DNA of 64,000 nucleotides from Chromatiales bacterium. Lineage in GTDB: Bacteria > Pseudomonadota > Gammaproteobacteria > Thiohalomonadales > Thiohalomonadaceae. Below the pieces are notes generated by a model. That model made no database searches, was not told the origin of the DNA, and saw only the letters and a list, made by a program, of their open reading frames with translations. Location of the stretch: contig QKFD01000026.1 in NCBI GenBank assembly GCA_003251535.1, forward strand, positions 1-64,000, written 5' to 3'. Shown here piece after piece: positions 27,615 to 35,872 of this stretch. Within the stretch, counting starts at the first letter, position 1, and each line of letters opens with the position of its first letter. The position numbers and the translations under genes were made by a program.

Positions 27615-29237
27615 GTGCAGAAGCTGGTCGAGATCGACAACCTCTCCGTAGCCTTTGGCCGGCCTGGTCGGCGTGTGCCGGTGGTACAAGAGGTGAGCCT
27701 CTCCATCGCCCCTGGCGAGCGTCTAGCGTTGGTGGGGGAGTCGGGATCAGGTAAGTCGGTCACGGCGCTCTCACTCTTGCGGCTGCATGAACCGCGGCTC
27801 ACGGAGTATGGCGGTCGCATCCTGTTGGATGGCAAGGATCTGCTGGCGCTGCCGGAGAGTGGCTTACGCTCCATCCGGGGTCAGGATGTGGCGATGATCT
27901 TCCAAGAGCCGATGACCTCGCTCAATCCGGTCTATCCCGTGGGCGAGCAGCTCATCGAGCCCATCATGCTGCATCGCCGCGTTGATCGGCGGGCCGCCCG
28001 CCGGCTGGCGGCGGAGCTGTTGGCGCGGGTGGGGATCAGTGAGCCGGAGAAGCGATTGGACGCCTTTCCCCATATGCTCTCCGGCGGCCAGCGGCAGCGG
28101 GTGATGATCGCCATGGCGCTCTCATGTCACCCGCGGTTGCTCATCGCCGATGAGCCGACCACCGCCCTAGATGTCACTATCCAGCGGCAGATCTTGGAGC
28201 TGTTGGTGGAACTCCAGCGCGAGTTCAACATGGCGGTGCTGCTCATCACCCACGATCTCAACCTGGTGCGTCACTTTGCTCACCGCATTGCCGTCATGCA
28301 GCAGGGGAGGGTGGTAGAGCAGGCCGGGGTGGCTGACCTGTTTGCCGCCCCGCAGCACCCCTACACCCGTGAGCTACTGGCCAGCCAACCGGAGCCACTG
28401 GTGGCGGCGGATGACTGGGCGGCCATAGCGGCCCAACCACCGGTGATGATGGGCAAACAGCTGCGCTGTATCTTCCCCATCAAGGCGGGGGTTCTACGAC
28501 GCCAGGTAGGGGAGATCCGGGCGGTAGACGATGTTGACCTCACCCTTCACCCCGGGGAGACAGTGGGGATCGTTGGTGAGTCGGGATCGGGTAAGTCTAC
28601 CTTAGGGATGTGTCTATTGCGTCTCCAGGCGTGTGAGGGGGAGATCCGTCTGGGAGAGCAGCGGCTGGATGGCCTATCCGATCGTGCCTTGCGACCGCTG
28701 CGCCGCCACTTCCAGCTGGTTTTTCAAGATCCCTTCTCTTCACTCTCTCCACGGATGAGTGTCGATCAGATCATCGGCGAGGGGTTGGCACTGCACTTCC
28801 CGCAGCTCTCTCGCAAGGAGCGGTTGGCCCGGATCATCGCCATCATGGAGGAGGTGGGGCTACAGCGGGAGATGTTGGAGCGCTACCCCCACGAGTTCTC
28901 CGGGGGACAGCGACAGCGTATTGCCATCGCTCGGGCGGCGGTGTTGGAGCCCAAGGTACTGCTGCTGGATGAGCCGACGTCAGCGCTCGATGTCTCGGTG
29001 CAGAAGCAGGTACTAGGGCTGCTGCGTTCCCTCCAACAGCGCCATGGCATGAGTTACCTCTTTATCTCCCATGACCTCAAGGTGATCCGCTCCATTGCCC
29101 ACCGGGTATTGGTACTCAAGGAGGGACGAGTGGTGGAGAGCGGGAGCACCGAACAGGTATTCAACCAGCCGAGCCACGACTACACCCGGCTGCTGCTAGA
29201 GGCCGCCTTACTGGGGGTGGAGGGGCCGGTTTCCTAA
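27615..29237 (+). CDS. yejF: ABC transporter ATP-binding protein YejF (fused pair)
   Basis: YejF is a double ATPase that drives the Yej importer, with two nucleotide-binding domains in 540 residues. Domain 1 has Walker A GESGSGKSVTAL, signature LSGGQRQRVMIAMA and Walker B LLIADEPTTALD. Domain 2 has GESGSGKSTLGMCL, FSGGQRQRIAIARA and VLLLDEPTSALD. The oligopeptide-family extension after domain 1 (HPYTRELLASQPEPL) is present. It starts at GTG 27615, preceded by AAGGAG at 27604-27609. It ends the operon before a bidirectional hairpin. Confidence 0.95.
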   Translation: MQKLVEIDNLSVAFGRPGRRVPVVQEVSLSIAPGERLALVGESGSGKSVTALSLLRLHEPRLTEYGGRILLDGKDLLALPESGLRSIRGQDVAMIFQEPMTSLNPVYPVGEQLIEPIMLHRRVDRRAARRLAAELLARVGISEPEKRLDAFPHMLSGGQRQRVMIAMALSCHPRLLIADEPTTALDVTIQRQILELLVELQREFNMAVLLITHDLNLVRHFAHRIAVMQQGRVVEQAGVADLFAAPQHPYTRELLASQPEPLVAADDWAAIAAQPPVMMGKQLRCIFPIKAGVLRRQVGEIRAVDDVDLTLHPGETVGIVGESGSGKSTLGMCLLRLQACEGEIRLGEQRLDGLSDRALRPLRRHFQLVFQDPFSSLSPRMSVDQIIGEGLALHFPQLSRKERLARIIAIMEEVGLQREMLERYPHEFSGGQRQRIAIARAAVLEPKVLLLDEPTSALDVSVQKQVLGLLRSLQQRHGMSYLFISHDLKVIRSIAHRVLVLKEGRVVESGSTEQVFNQPSHDYTRLLLEAALLGVEGPVS

Positions 29238-29285
29238 CCGGGTAGGGTTAACGGCAGATACGGGGGGGTGGGATAGAAGATCAAA

Positions 29286-29315
29286 CCCCTCGGTGGCAGA
29301 GGCCTTACCGAGGGG
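29286..29315. terminator. bidirectional hairpin between yejF and mltD
   Basis: CCCCTCGGT (29286-29294) and ACCGAGGGG (29307-29315) form a perfect 9-bp stem with a 12-nt loop between two convergent genes. It lies 10 bases beyond the mltD stop. T-tracts are absent. Confidence 0.6.
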
Positions 29316-29324
29316 CGCTGGGCC

Positions 29325-30995
29325 TCAGCCCTTGTGTTCACCGACGTAGACGGTGAGTTCATTACCGGGATAGAGGGTCTCGTCTAACCCCTTATTCCAG
29401 CGGCGCAGGTCATCCACGGAGATGTTAAAGCGCTGGGCGATGCGGATCAGGGAGTCGCCCTGCTGGATGACATAACCGATGCGGCGTGCGGGCACCTGTA
29501 ACTCGGGGCCTGCGCTAGAGGCGATGGTCAGCTTCTGGCCGGGTTTGATGGTGCTCTTAGGGGAGAGGCTATTCCAGGCGGCCAGCTCCTTGACCGAGAG
29601 GTCGTGGCTACGGGCGATGCTCCAGAGGCTATCTCCCGCCTTCACGGTGTATGAGCTACGGCCCCCACTGCCTGCACGGCCCCCTTGCCCCCCCTCGTTT
29701 GCCGCCGCTGAGTGGGCCACTGCGCCGGCATCTAGCGGCACTACAAGCGTTGTTCCGGCGCGCAGCTCACCGTTGTCCGCCAGGCCATTGGCGGCCTGTA
29801 GCTGCTCGGCGCTGACCCAATATTTGGTGGCGATGCCCGCCAGGGTCTCGCCACTCTTGACCTCGTGGTAGCGGGTGTGGACCCACTGCTCTTTGGGCAG
29901 CTCCGCCAAGCGGGCGGAGAAGCCCTCCACCTTGTCACTGGGCAGGAGCAGGGTGTGGCGACCCGAGGGATCGGTGGTATCGCGGCGGTAGCCGGGGTTG
30001 AAGCGGTGGATCTCCTCCTCATCCAGACCGGCAAGCTGGGCCGCCGTCTTCAGCGAGATGTGGCCGCCCACATCCACCGATGCCAGAAGGGGACAATCCT
30101 CCAGGGGCGAGAGGGCGAGGCCGTAGTGCTCTGGATCGGAGACCACCTTGGCCAGCGCCAGGAGCCGTGGCACATACTGGCGGGTCTCCTTGCGCATATC
30201 CAGGCTCCAGAAATCGGTCGGCTTACCCTGGGCCCGATTCCGCTCTATGGCCCGCTCCAGGTTGCCCTCGCCCCAGTTGTAGGCCGCAATGGCATGGAGC
30301 CAGTCACCATCGAATTTGTTGTGCAGGTACTCCAGGTAGTCAAGGGCCGCCCGGGTCGATTCGGCGACATCACGGCGTCCGTCATACCAGGAGTTCTGCT
30401 CCAGGCCAAAGCGCCGGCCGGTGGAGGGGATGAACTGCCAGAGGCCAGCCGCCTTGCTGGGGGAGGTGGCGAGGGGTTCGTAGGAGCTTTCGATCACGGG
30501 CAACAGCGCCAGCTCGGTGGGCATCCCCCGCTCTTCGATGGCGTGTAGCACCGTGCGCATATAGAGCGCTGCCCGTTCACCTACCCGATCCAGGTAGCGC
30601 TGGTGCTCGCTGAACCACTGGATCTCATCCGCCACCTCGGGGTGGTCGTTGTCCGGTAGGCCCATCCCGGAGCGGACCCGCACCCATAGATCGGTGCTCT
30701 CAGGTACAGCGGCGAGGATATTCTGCTGGAGCCGCTCCCGCGCCTCCTGCTCAAGCCTAGAGAGGCGTGACCCCACCTCATCATCCGGCAGCTCCAGCGC
30801 GCTCCCGACCGGATTGGTGGTGCGGTGCTGCTGCTTTGCTACCGTGGTGTGGGAGGGCGGCTTAACAACCTCTCCCCCCTCTTTCTCCTGTTGTGCTGTC
30901 TGGTCCAGCAGACAGCCCTGGAGGGAGAGGACCAGGGCGGAGAATCCTACCGCCCGCCCCAATACCTTGAATGAATGTAGGGTTAGGTATGCCAT
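29325..30995 (-). CDS. mltD: membrane-bound lytic murein transglycosylase D with three LysM domains
   Basis: MltD cleaves the glycan strands of peptidoglycan, leaving 1,6-anhydro ends. The start at 30995 gives a lipoprotein signal with lipobox LQGC, so it is probably outer-membrane anchored. The SLT catalytic domain has the glutamate in PVIESSYEP and the motif AAGLWQFIPSTGRRFGL. Three C-terminal LysM peptidoglycan-binding repeats begin HEVKSGETLAGIA, YTVKAGDSLWSIA and YVIQQGDSLIRIA. A start 24 bases further up is possible. The gene lies next to gloB on the same strand, the same order as in E. coli. Confidence 0.94.
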   Translation of the reverse strand: MAYLTLHSFKVLGRAVGFSALVLSLQGCLLDQTAQQEKEGGEVVKPPSHTTVAKQQHRTTNPVGSALELPDDEVGSRLSRLEQEARERLQQNILAAVPESTDLWVRVRSGMGLPDNDHPEVADEIQWFSEHQRYLDRVGERAALYMRTVLHAIEERGMPTELALLPVIESSYEPLATSPSKAAGLWQFIPSTGRRFGLEQNSWYDGRRDVAESTRAALDYLEYLHNKFDGDWLHAIAAYNWGEGNLERAIERNRAQGKPTDFWSLDMRKETRQYVPRLLALAKVVSDPEHYGLALSPLEDCPLLASVDVGGHISLKTAAQLAGLDEEEIHRFNPGYRRDTTDPSGRHTLLLPSDKVEGFSARLAELPKEQWVHTRYHEVKSGETLAGIATKYWVSAEQLQAANGLADNGELRAGTTLVVPLDAGAVAHSAAANEGGQGGRAGSGGRSSYTVKAGDSLWSIARSHDLSVKELAAWNSLSPKSTIKPGQKLTIASSAGPELQVPARRIGYVIQQGDSLIRIAQRFNISVDDLRRWNKGLDETLYPGNELTVYVGEHKG

Positions 30996-31054
30996 AGGCG
31001 GGCATAGTAGACATAGCAAACGGGCTGTTCAACATGCCGACCCCATAAAAGTTT

Positions 31055-31825
31055 TCAATCTAGGGCATCCTTCCAGGCCCGGACTGCCCTAAACACCTCC
31101 GCAGGGGTCGTGAGAGGGTGGCCCACCCACGCCTCGGCGGCTGCGATGAGGTGGGGGATGCGGCAGCGTAGAAAGGGGTTGGTGCGGCGCTCCAGATCGA
31201 GGGTGGCCGGTACGGTGGGCCGACCGAGTCGGCGTTGTTCCGCCACCTCTGCGGCACGGTGGCGGATCTCGCTGTTGGCTGGTTCGGCTACCTGGGCAAA
31301 GCGGAGATTGGCTTCCGTGTATTCATGGGCGCAATAGACCAGTGTTTCGGCCGGTAGCGCCAGGATGCGATCTAGGGAGTCGCTCATCTGCTGTGGGGTC
31401 CCTTCAAATAGCCGGCCACAGCCCGCGGTAAAGAGGGTGTCCCCGCAAAACAGGACCCCTTCGCCATGGAAGCAGATGTGGCCCCGGGTGTGGCCGGGGG
31501 TCTCTAGTACCTGGAACGTGCTGCCATCGCTGAAGGTGAGTCGCTGGCCGTCGTGCACGGGGTCTGTGACGCGCGGGATCGCCTCTCGACTGGGGCCAAA
31601 CACCGGGACGGGGTAGTGGGAGAGGAGTTCACCGATCCCGGCGGTGTGGTCGCCATGGTGGTGGGTGATGAGGATCGCCTCCAGAGCGAGACCCTGGTGG
31701 CTGAGGTAGGCCAGTACGGGCTCGGCATCGCCCGGATCCACCACCATCACACGCTGACTGCCGGGGCGCCCTGCAAGCCAGATATAATTGTCGTCTAACG
31801 CTTCGAGACCGCGAACTTCCAGCAT
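31055..31825 (-). CDS. gloB: hydroxyacylglutathione hydrolase (glyoxalase II)
   Basis: GloB hydrolyses S-lactoylglutathione to lactate and glutathione, the second step of methylglyoxal removal. The metallo-beta-lactamase fold is shown by the zinc/iron-binding THHHGDHTAG. Further ligand segments are ETPGHTRGH, FCGDTLFTAGCGRLFEG and YCAHEYTEANLRF. The C-terminal HAGH domain ends RAWKDALD. Its 256 residues are typical. It is divergent from the yafS-like gene, and the intervening 109 bases must carry both promoters. Confidence 0.96.
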   Translation of the reverse strand: MLEVRGLEALDDNYIWLAGRPGSQRVMVVDPGDAEPVLAYLSHQGLALEAILITHHHGDHTAGIGELLSHYPVPVFGPSREAIPRVTDPVHDGQRLTFSDGSTFQVLETPGHTRGHICFHGEGVLFCGDTLFTAGCGRLFEGTPQQMSDSLDRILALPAETLVYCAHEYTEANLRFAQVAEPANSEIRHRAAEVAEQRRLGRPTVPATLDLERRTNPFLRCRIPHLIAAAEAWVGHPLTTPAEVFRAVRAWKDALD

Positions 31826-31934
31826 AGGTATCTCTTTGCACTATCAGAATTTTTCTGGAAAACCCCCGGCACTGTCGGGTTCACGCCGGTCGCGCCGGGG
31901 GCGTTGTGGTGGGATCGGTGAGCTGGAGCGGAGG

Positions 31935-32657
31935 ATGCGCGAGTGGTACACCTCCAACCTGGGACGGCAGCTCATCGATACCGAGCGGACACTGTTGGGA
32001 AGCATATTACCCGACCTGTTTGGCTACCACCTGCTCCAGATCGGCCTATTGGCGGAGACCGATCTGCTGGCCAGCTCTCGCATCCACCATCGGGTGGTGG
32101 TAGATCCCGTGGTCGGGATGGAGGTGGAGCGGGGGGGCAGTCCACTCTTTGCCTCCACCACGGCCCTCCCTATCCTGAGTAATAGTGTTGACGTAGTGGT
32201 GCTGCACCATACCCTCGAATTCGAGCGCCATCCCCATCAGGTGTTGCGCGAGGCCGAGCGGGTGCTCATCCCAGAGGGAAATTTAGTGCTGCTCTGTTTC
32301 AATCCCGGTAGTTTGTGGGGGGTGGAACGGCTGGTGGCGGGGTGGCGCGAGAGCCCACCCTGGTGCGGTCACTTCTTCACCCTGACCCGTATTAAAGATT
32401 GGCTCAAACTACTCGGCTTCGATCTGGTAATGACCCGTGGATATTTTTTTCGTCCCCCTCTGCGGGGGACGCGGTTGATGGCCCGTCTCCAGTTTATGGA
32501 GCGGCTGGGGGAGCGCTGGTGGCCGCTGTTGGGTGCCGGCTTCGTGGTTGTGGCGCGCAAGCGGGTTCACTCCATGACCCCCATCCGTCCCCGTTGGCGC
32601 AGGAGCCGCATGATGGCCGGCGGTTTGGAGCCCACGGTACGTAGGGGGCACTCATGA
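31935..32657 (+). CDS. yafS: YafS-type SAM methyltransferase-like protein
   Basis: The gene sits exactly where E. coli has yafS, between gloB and rnhA, and encodes about 240 residues with a class I methyltransferase outline. The later motifs are visible: [19 protein letters not shown] and [21 protein letters not shown]. The first SAM-binding motif is degenerate ([14 protein letters not shown]) and lacks the GxGxG pattern, so catalysis is uncertain. The ATG at 31935 has GGAG six bases upstream; an in-frame extension from 31788 crosses the gloB start and is unlikely. Its stop overlaps rnhA by four bases. Confidence 0.82.
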   Translation: MREWYTSNLGRQLIDTERTLLGSILPDLFGYHLLQIGLLAETDLLASSRIHHRVVVDPVVGMEVERGGSPLFASTTALPILSNSVDVVVLHHTLEFERHPHQVLREAERVLIPEGNLVLLCFNPGSLWGVERLVAGWRESPPWCGHFFTLTRIKDWLKLLGFDLVMTRGYFFRPPLRGTRLMARLQFMERLGERWWPLLGAGFVVVARKRVHSMTPIRPRWRRSRMMAGGLEPTVRRGHS

Positions 32658-33097
32658 GCGCCGTGGAGATCTACACCGATGGCGCCTGCCGCGGTAATCC
32701 GGGGCCTGGCGGTTGGGGGGCTATCCTGCGCTATAAGGGGCAGGAGCGGGAGCTGTGGGGGGGCGAGCGTCACACCACCAATAATCGGATGGAGATGCTG
32801 GCCGCCATCAGCGCCCTAGAGGTGTTGACCCGTCGCTGCCAGGTGGTGTTGACCACCGATTCGCAATATCTGCGGCAGGGGATCACCGAGTGGATCCACA
32901 ACTGGAAGCGCCGTCACTGGCGCACCTCTGGCAACCAACCCGTCAAGAATGCCGATCTCTGGCAGCGGCTCGACACCCTCAGCCAGCAGCATGAGATCGA
33001 GTGGCGTTGGGTCAAGGGCCATGCCGGCCACTCCGAAAATGAGCGGGCCGACCAGCTGGCCAACCGCGGCATCGATGAGTTGGGGGGAACCCCTTGA
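32654..33097 (+). CDS. rnhA: ribonuclease HI
   Basis: RNase HI removes RNA from RNA-DNA hybrids such as R-loops and Okazaki primers. The 147-residue protein carries the four acidic metal-binding residues in [35 protein letters not shown] and NERADQLAN. The basic handle [11 protein letters not shown] region and HAGHSENE are present. It starts with an ATGA overlap with the yafS-like gene and is followed by dnaQ, as in E. coli, though here rnhA and dnaQ point the same way. Confidence 0.97.
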   Translation: MSAVEIYTDGACRGNPGPGGWGAILRYKGQERELWGGERHTTNNRMEMLAAISALEVLTRRCQVVLTTDSQYLRQGITEWIHNWKRRHWRTSGNQPVKNADLWQRLDTLSQQHEIEWRWVKGHAGHSENERADQLANRGIDELGGTP

Positions 33098-33192
33098 GAG
33101 GGGCTCGGTGTGCCGCTAAACCGTGGTGAGATGGTGGGGCCGGCCTTAGAATAGGCACCCCTCTATTGCCAAGCCCGCTACTGGGAGCCGCT

Positions 33193-33933
33193 ATGCGTCA
33201 GGTTGTCCTCGATACAGAAACCACTGGTCTTGAGTCCGCCGAGGGGCACCGCGTTATTGAGATCGGTTGTGTCGAGGTGGTGGGGCGGCGGCTGACCAAA
33301 CGCCACTTTCACGTCTATCTCCAACCGGATCGGGAGATCGACGCTGGGGCCATTGAGGTCCACGGCATCACCAATGAGTTCCTGGCGGATAAGCCGCGCT
33401 TTGCCGAGGTGGCGGCGGAGTTTATGGAGTTCATCCGGGGCGCGGAGTTGGTGATCCACAACGCCGCCTTTGATGTCGGCTTTCTCAACCATGAACTGCG
33501 TCGGCTTGGGGCGGAGTGGGGCACCATCGAGGCGCAATGCACGGTGCTCGACACCCTGCGGCTGGCCCGCGACCTCCATCCAGGGCAGAAGAACAACCTA
33601 GACGCCCTCTGTAAACGGTACGGCATCGACAACGCCCGCCGGGTCTACCACGGCGCCTTGCTCGACGCCGAGATCCTGGCCGATGTCTACCTGGCCATGA
33701 CCGGCGGCCAGACCTCCCTCTCTTTGGGGGGGGCGACAAGCGCCGCCCCTGGGGCGGCGCGGGTGGCCGAGACGATCCGCCGCTTAGCGGCGGATCGGCC
33801 GCCGCTTAAGGTGATTGCCGCTGACCCTGCGGAGTGGGAGCGCCACCAGGCACGGCTCAAGGCCATCGACAAGGCGAGCGGTGGCAAGTGCCTGTTTCTC
33901 CAAATGGATACCCCGGCCCTCCCCACCCAATAG
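33193..33933 (+). CDS. dnaQ: DNA polymerase III epsilon subunit (proofreading exonuclease)
   Basis: Epsilon is the 3'-5' exonuclease that proofreads for the replicative polymerase. The DEDDh motifs are VLDTETTGLE (Exo I), VIHNAAFDVGFLNHEL (Exo II) and YHGALLDAEILADVYLAM (Exo III) with the catalytic histidine and aspartate. The ATG at 33193 gives the usual RQVVLDTETTG start; the GTG-type in-frame start at 33166 has no family support. The C-terminal tail (about 190-246) would bind the polymerase alpha subunit. The gene converges with cheV across 20 bases. Confidence 0.96.
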   Translation: MRQVVLDTETTGLESAEGHRVIEIGCVEVVGRRLTKRHFHVYLQPDREIDAGAIEVHGITNEFLADKPRFAEVAAEFMEFIRGAELVIHNAAFDVGFLNHELRRLGAEWGTIEAQCTVLDTLRLARDLHPGQKNNLDALCKRYGIDNARRVYHGALLDAEILADVYLAMTGGQTSLSLGGATSAAPGAARVAETIRRLAADRPPLKVIAADPAEWERHQARLKAIDKASGGKCLFLQMDTPALPTQ

Positions 33934-33953
33934 CCGGTTGGGCCGCGTGCCCC

Positions 33954-34859
33954 CTATGGCTCCTGGGCCCCTTGGCCCAGCAGCCCCTTGATGACGGCAT
34001 GGGCGAGGTCTTCAGGGACAAACTTGGTAAGAAAGTCATTGGCGCCGACCCGATGGGCCTTTTCGGTGTTGATGGCGCCATTGAGAGAGGTGTGCAGCAG
34101 TACGTAGATATCGGCTAGGGCCGGAATGGCGCGCAACTCACGGGTCAGGCTGTAGCCATCCATCTCCGGCATCTCGATGTCGGAGATCACCATATCAGGG
34201 AGCATCTTCTCCTCCCCAAGCCGCTTCAGCTCCTCCAACGCCTCCCGGCCGTCCCGCGCCATGAGGCAATCAATGCCCAGGGAGCTTAGGGTCTGGGCGG
34301 TCTTGGAGCGGGCCACCAGCGAGTCATCTACCACTAGCACCCGTTTGTCGTGGAGCGCCGGGTGGCCCTCCAGGGTGGTGGCGGTGTCGATCTCCACCAC
34401 CTCCCCCAGGACTCGCTCCACATCCAGTACCTGCACCAACTCCTCGTCTACCCGAGTAACGCCGGTGATGTAGGAGGCGAGCCCGGTGCCGGAGGGGGGC
34501 GGAAGCACTTGGCTCCAGTCGCATACGACGATGCGGTCCACCTTGCCGACCAAGAAGCCCTGCTGGCTGCGGTTCAGCTCGGTCACAATCACCGAGTTCC
34601 CCTCCACCTGGGGCAGCGGGGGGCGGCCCACGGCTTGGGCGAGGTCGATAACGGTGAGCGGCCGCCCCCGCAGGTGGGTCACGCCGCGCACCGCAGGGTG
34701 GGCCTGGGGGACGATGGTGAGGTGGGGGCAGGGAATCACCTCCTTCACCTTCAATACATTGATGCCAAAACGCTGCCGCCCATGGAGGGAGAAGAGCAGT
34801 AGCTCTAGGCGGTCCTCCTTGGCGTGGATGTCGTGGGTACGGCGGTGGTGCGCGGTCAC
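33954..34859 (-). CDS. cheV: chemotaxis coupling/response protein CheV
   Basis: CheV combines a CheW-like coupling domain with a receiver domain and links chemoreceptors to CheA while its phosphorylation tunes the array. The N-terminal CheW-like part (about 12-160) includes FGINVLKVKEVIPCPHL and VRGVTHLRGRPLTVIDLAQAV. The receiver contains VLVVDDSLVARSKTAQTL, the phospho-acceptor aspartate in VISDIEMPEMDG, and a C-terminal FVPED where the usual KP motif lies. It lies 26 bases after a cheW gene on the same strand, and far from the main che cluster. Confidence 0.93.
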   Translation of the reverse strand: MTAHHRRTHDIHAKEDRLELLLFSLHGRQRFGINVLKVKEVIPCPHLTIVPQAHPAVRGVTHLRGRPLTVIDLAQAVGRPPLPQVEGNSVIVTELNRSQQGFLVGKVDRIVVCDWSQVLPPPSGTGLASYITGVTRVDEELVQVLDVERVLGEVVEIDTATTLEGHPALHDKRVLVVDDSLVARSKTAQTLSSLGIDCLMARDGREALEELKRLGEEKMLPDMVISDIEMPEMDGYSLTRELRAIPALADIYVLLHTSLNGAINTEKAHRVGANDFLTKFVPEDLAHAVIKGLLGQGAQEP

Positions 34860-34885
34860 GGCGGGCTCCCCCGTTAGGCCGATGG

Positions 34886-35377
34886 CTACAGATTCGCCAG
34901 CTCTGCCATCTCCTCCTCTGAGAGGAGTCGGGCGGCATCCACTAAGATGAGCAGGCCATCCTTGCGATTGGACAGCCCCGTAATGAAGCGGGCGGCGTCG
35001 CCGGCCCCGGTATCCGGGGGGCTCTCTATCTCGGAGGCGCGCAGCTCCACCACCTCCCGCACACTGTCCACCAGGAAGCCAACCACGTGGTCACCCGCCT
35101 CAAGGATGAGGATGCGGGAGGCGTCATCCACGTCACGCGGCGCTAGGCCGAAGCGGGCGCGGGTATCGATGATGGTGACGACGTTACCCCGTAGATTGAT
35201 GATGCCGAGGACGTAGCTCGGGGCGCCTGGTACCGGGGAGATCTCGCTGGAGCGCAGCACCTCCCGGACCTGCATCACATCAATGCCATAGGTCTCGTTC
35301 TCAAGACGGAAGGTCACCCAGCGGGCCGGTGCATCAGACCGGGCGTGCGTTCCCTGATTCATCGCAGACCTCCACAA
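34886..35377 (-). CDS. cheW: chemotaxis coupling protein CheW (copy 1)
   Basis: This 163-residue CheW-domain protein couples receptors to CheA. Characteristic segments are WVTFRLENETYGIDVMQVREVL, PGAPSYVLGIINLRGNVVTIID and VDSVREVVELRASEIE. A short, polar N-terminal extension precedes the domain. It is clearly paralogous to the cheW at 61970-62446, with which it shares the SEI(S/A)PVPGAP and LGIINLRGNVVT segments. It forms a two-gene unit with cheV downstream; a weak purine run precedes its start. Confidence 0.93.
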   Translation of the reverse strand: MWRSAMNQGTHARSDAPARWVTFRLENETYGIDVMQVREVLRSSEISPVPGAPSYVLGIINLRGNVVTIIDTRARFGLAPRDVDDASRILILEAGDHVVGFLVDSVREVVELRASEIESPPDTGAGDAARFITGLSNRKDGLLILVDAARLLSEEEMAELANL

Positions 35378-35872
35378 GATGGGGTGTAGTTATAGCGGTT
35401 GAACGGCAGTTGGCAGTGCGCTGGATGCCCGCTCATGCCGCGGGTCGTTTGGATGGCGGTAGAGTATCCCACCCCGCACACCCACACCACCCTGGAAACA
35501 CCTAGTACTACTGGGCAGAGATACTAGTCTTTGACATCCGTTAACCCCCTGTTTGTGCTGGCTGCCGAGGCCCTTGGCTGTCGGCTTGGTGACAGCCAAC
35601 TAGCCTGTTTGGCAGCAGCGGCGTACCCGCCTCGCGGCCCGGAGGGTGTCTGTACAAGGATAGATGGGTGGGGATGGACCTTGTGGTCTCCCTGCCCGGT
35701 GGCCCCATCGGGCTGACATCAACATTTTTTATAGTTGGTTGGGATAACCTTACGCGATTTTGACAGGAACGCTGCTACCGTAAGCGACCGCATTCCGAGC
35801 GCTCTAGTCTCGTCCCTGCGTAGCCCTATCAACCCCTGCCCGATCTCTACTCGTCCCTGCGGATCCAAAACC
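35378..35872 (+). other. 495-bp region between cheW and nhaD
   Basis: No convincing gene was found; a 61-codon frame at 35531-35716 has no ribosome site or recognisable protein. The stretch contains two isolated TTGACA hexamers (35531-35536 and 35760-35765), each without a good -10 at the right distance. It also contains a 9-bp stem-loop at 35574-35599 and an A/T-rich TTTTTTATAGT at about 35725-35735. It must hold promoters for cheW-cheV and for nhaD, and could carry a structured nhaD leader. Confidence 0.5.
35574..35599 (+). other. 9-bp perfect stem-loop upstream of nhaD
   Basis: TTGGCTGTC (35574-35582) pairs exactly with GACAGCCAA (35591-35599) around an 8-nt loop. It lies about 275 bases before nhaD. 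It could be an RNA structure or a dyad operator; no T-run follows. Confidence 0.5.

Noticed and set aside
35531-35716. 61-codon frame upstream of nhaD as a gene
   Set aside because: No ribosome site, no recognisable protein features, and composition typical of intergenic sequence.
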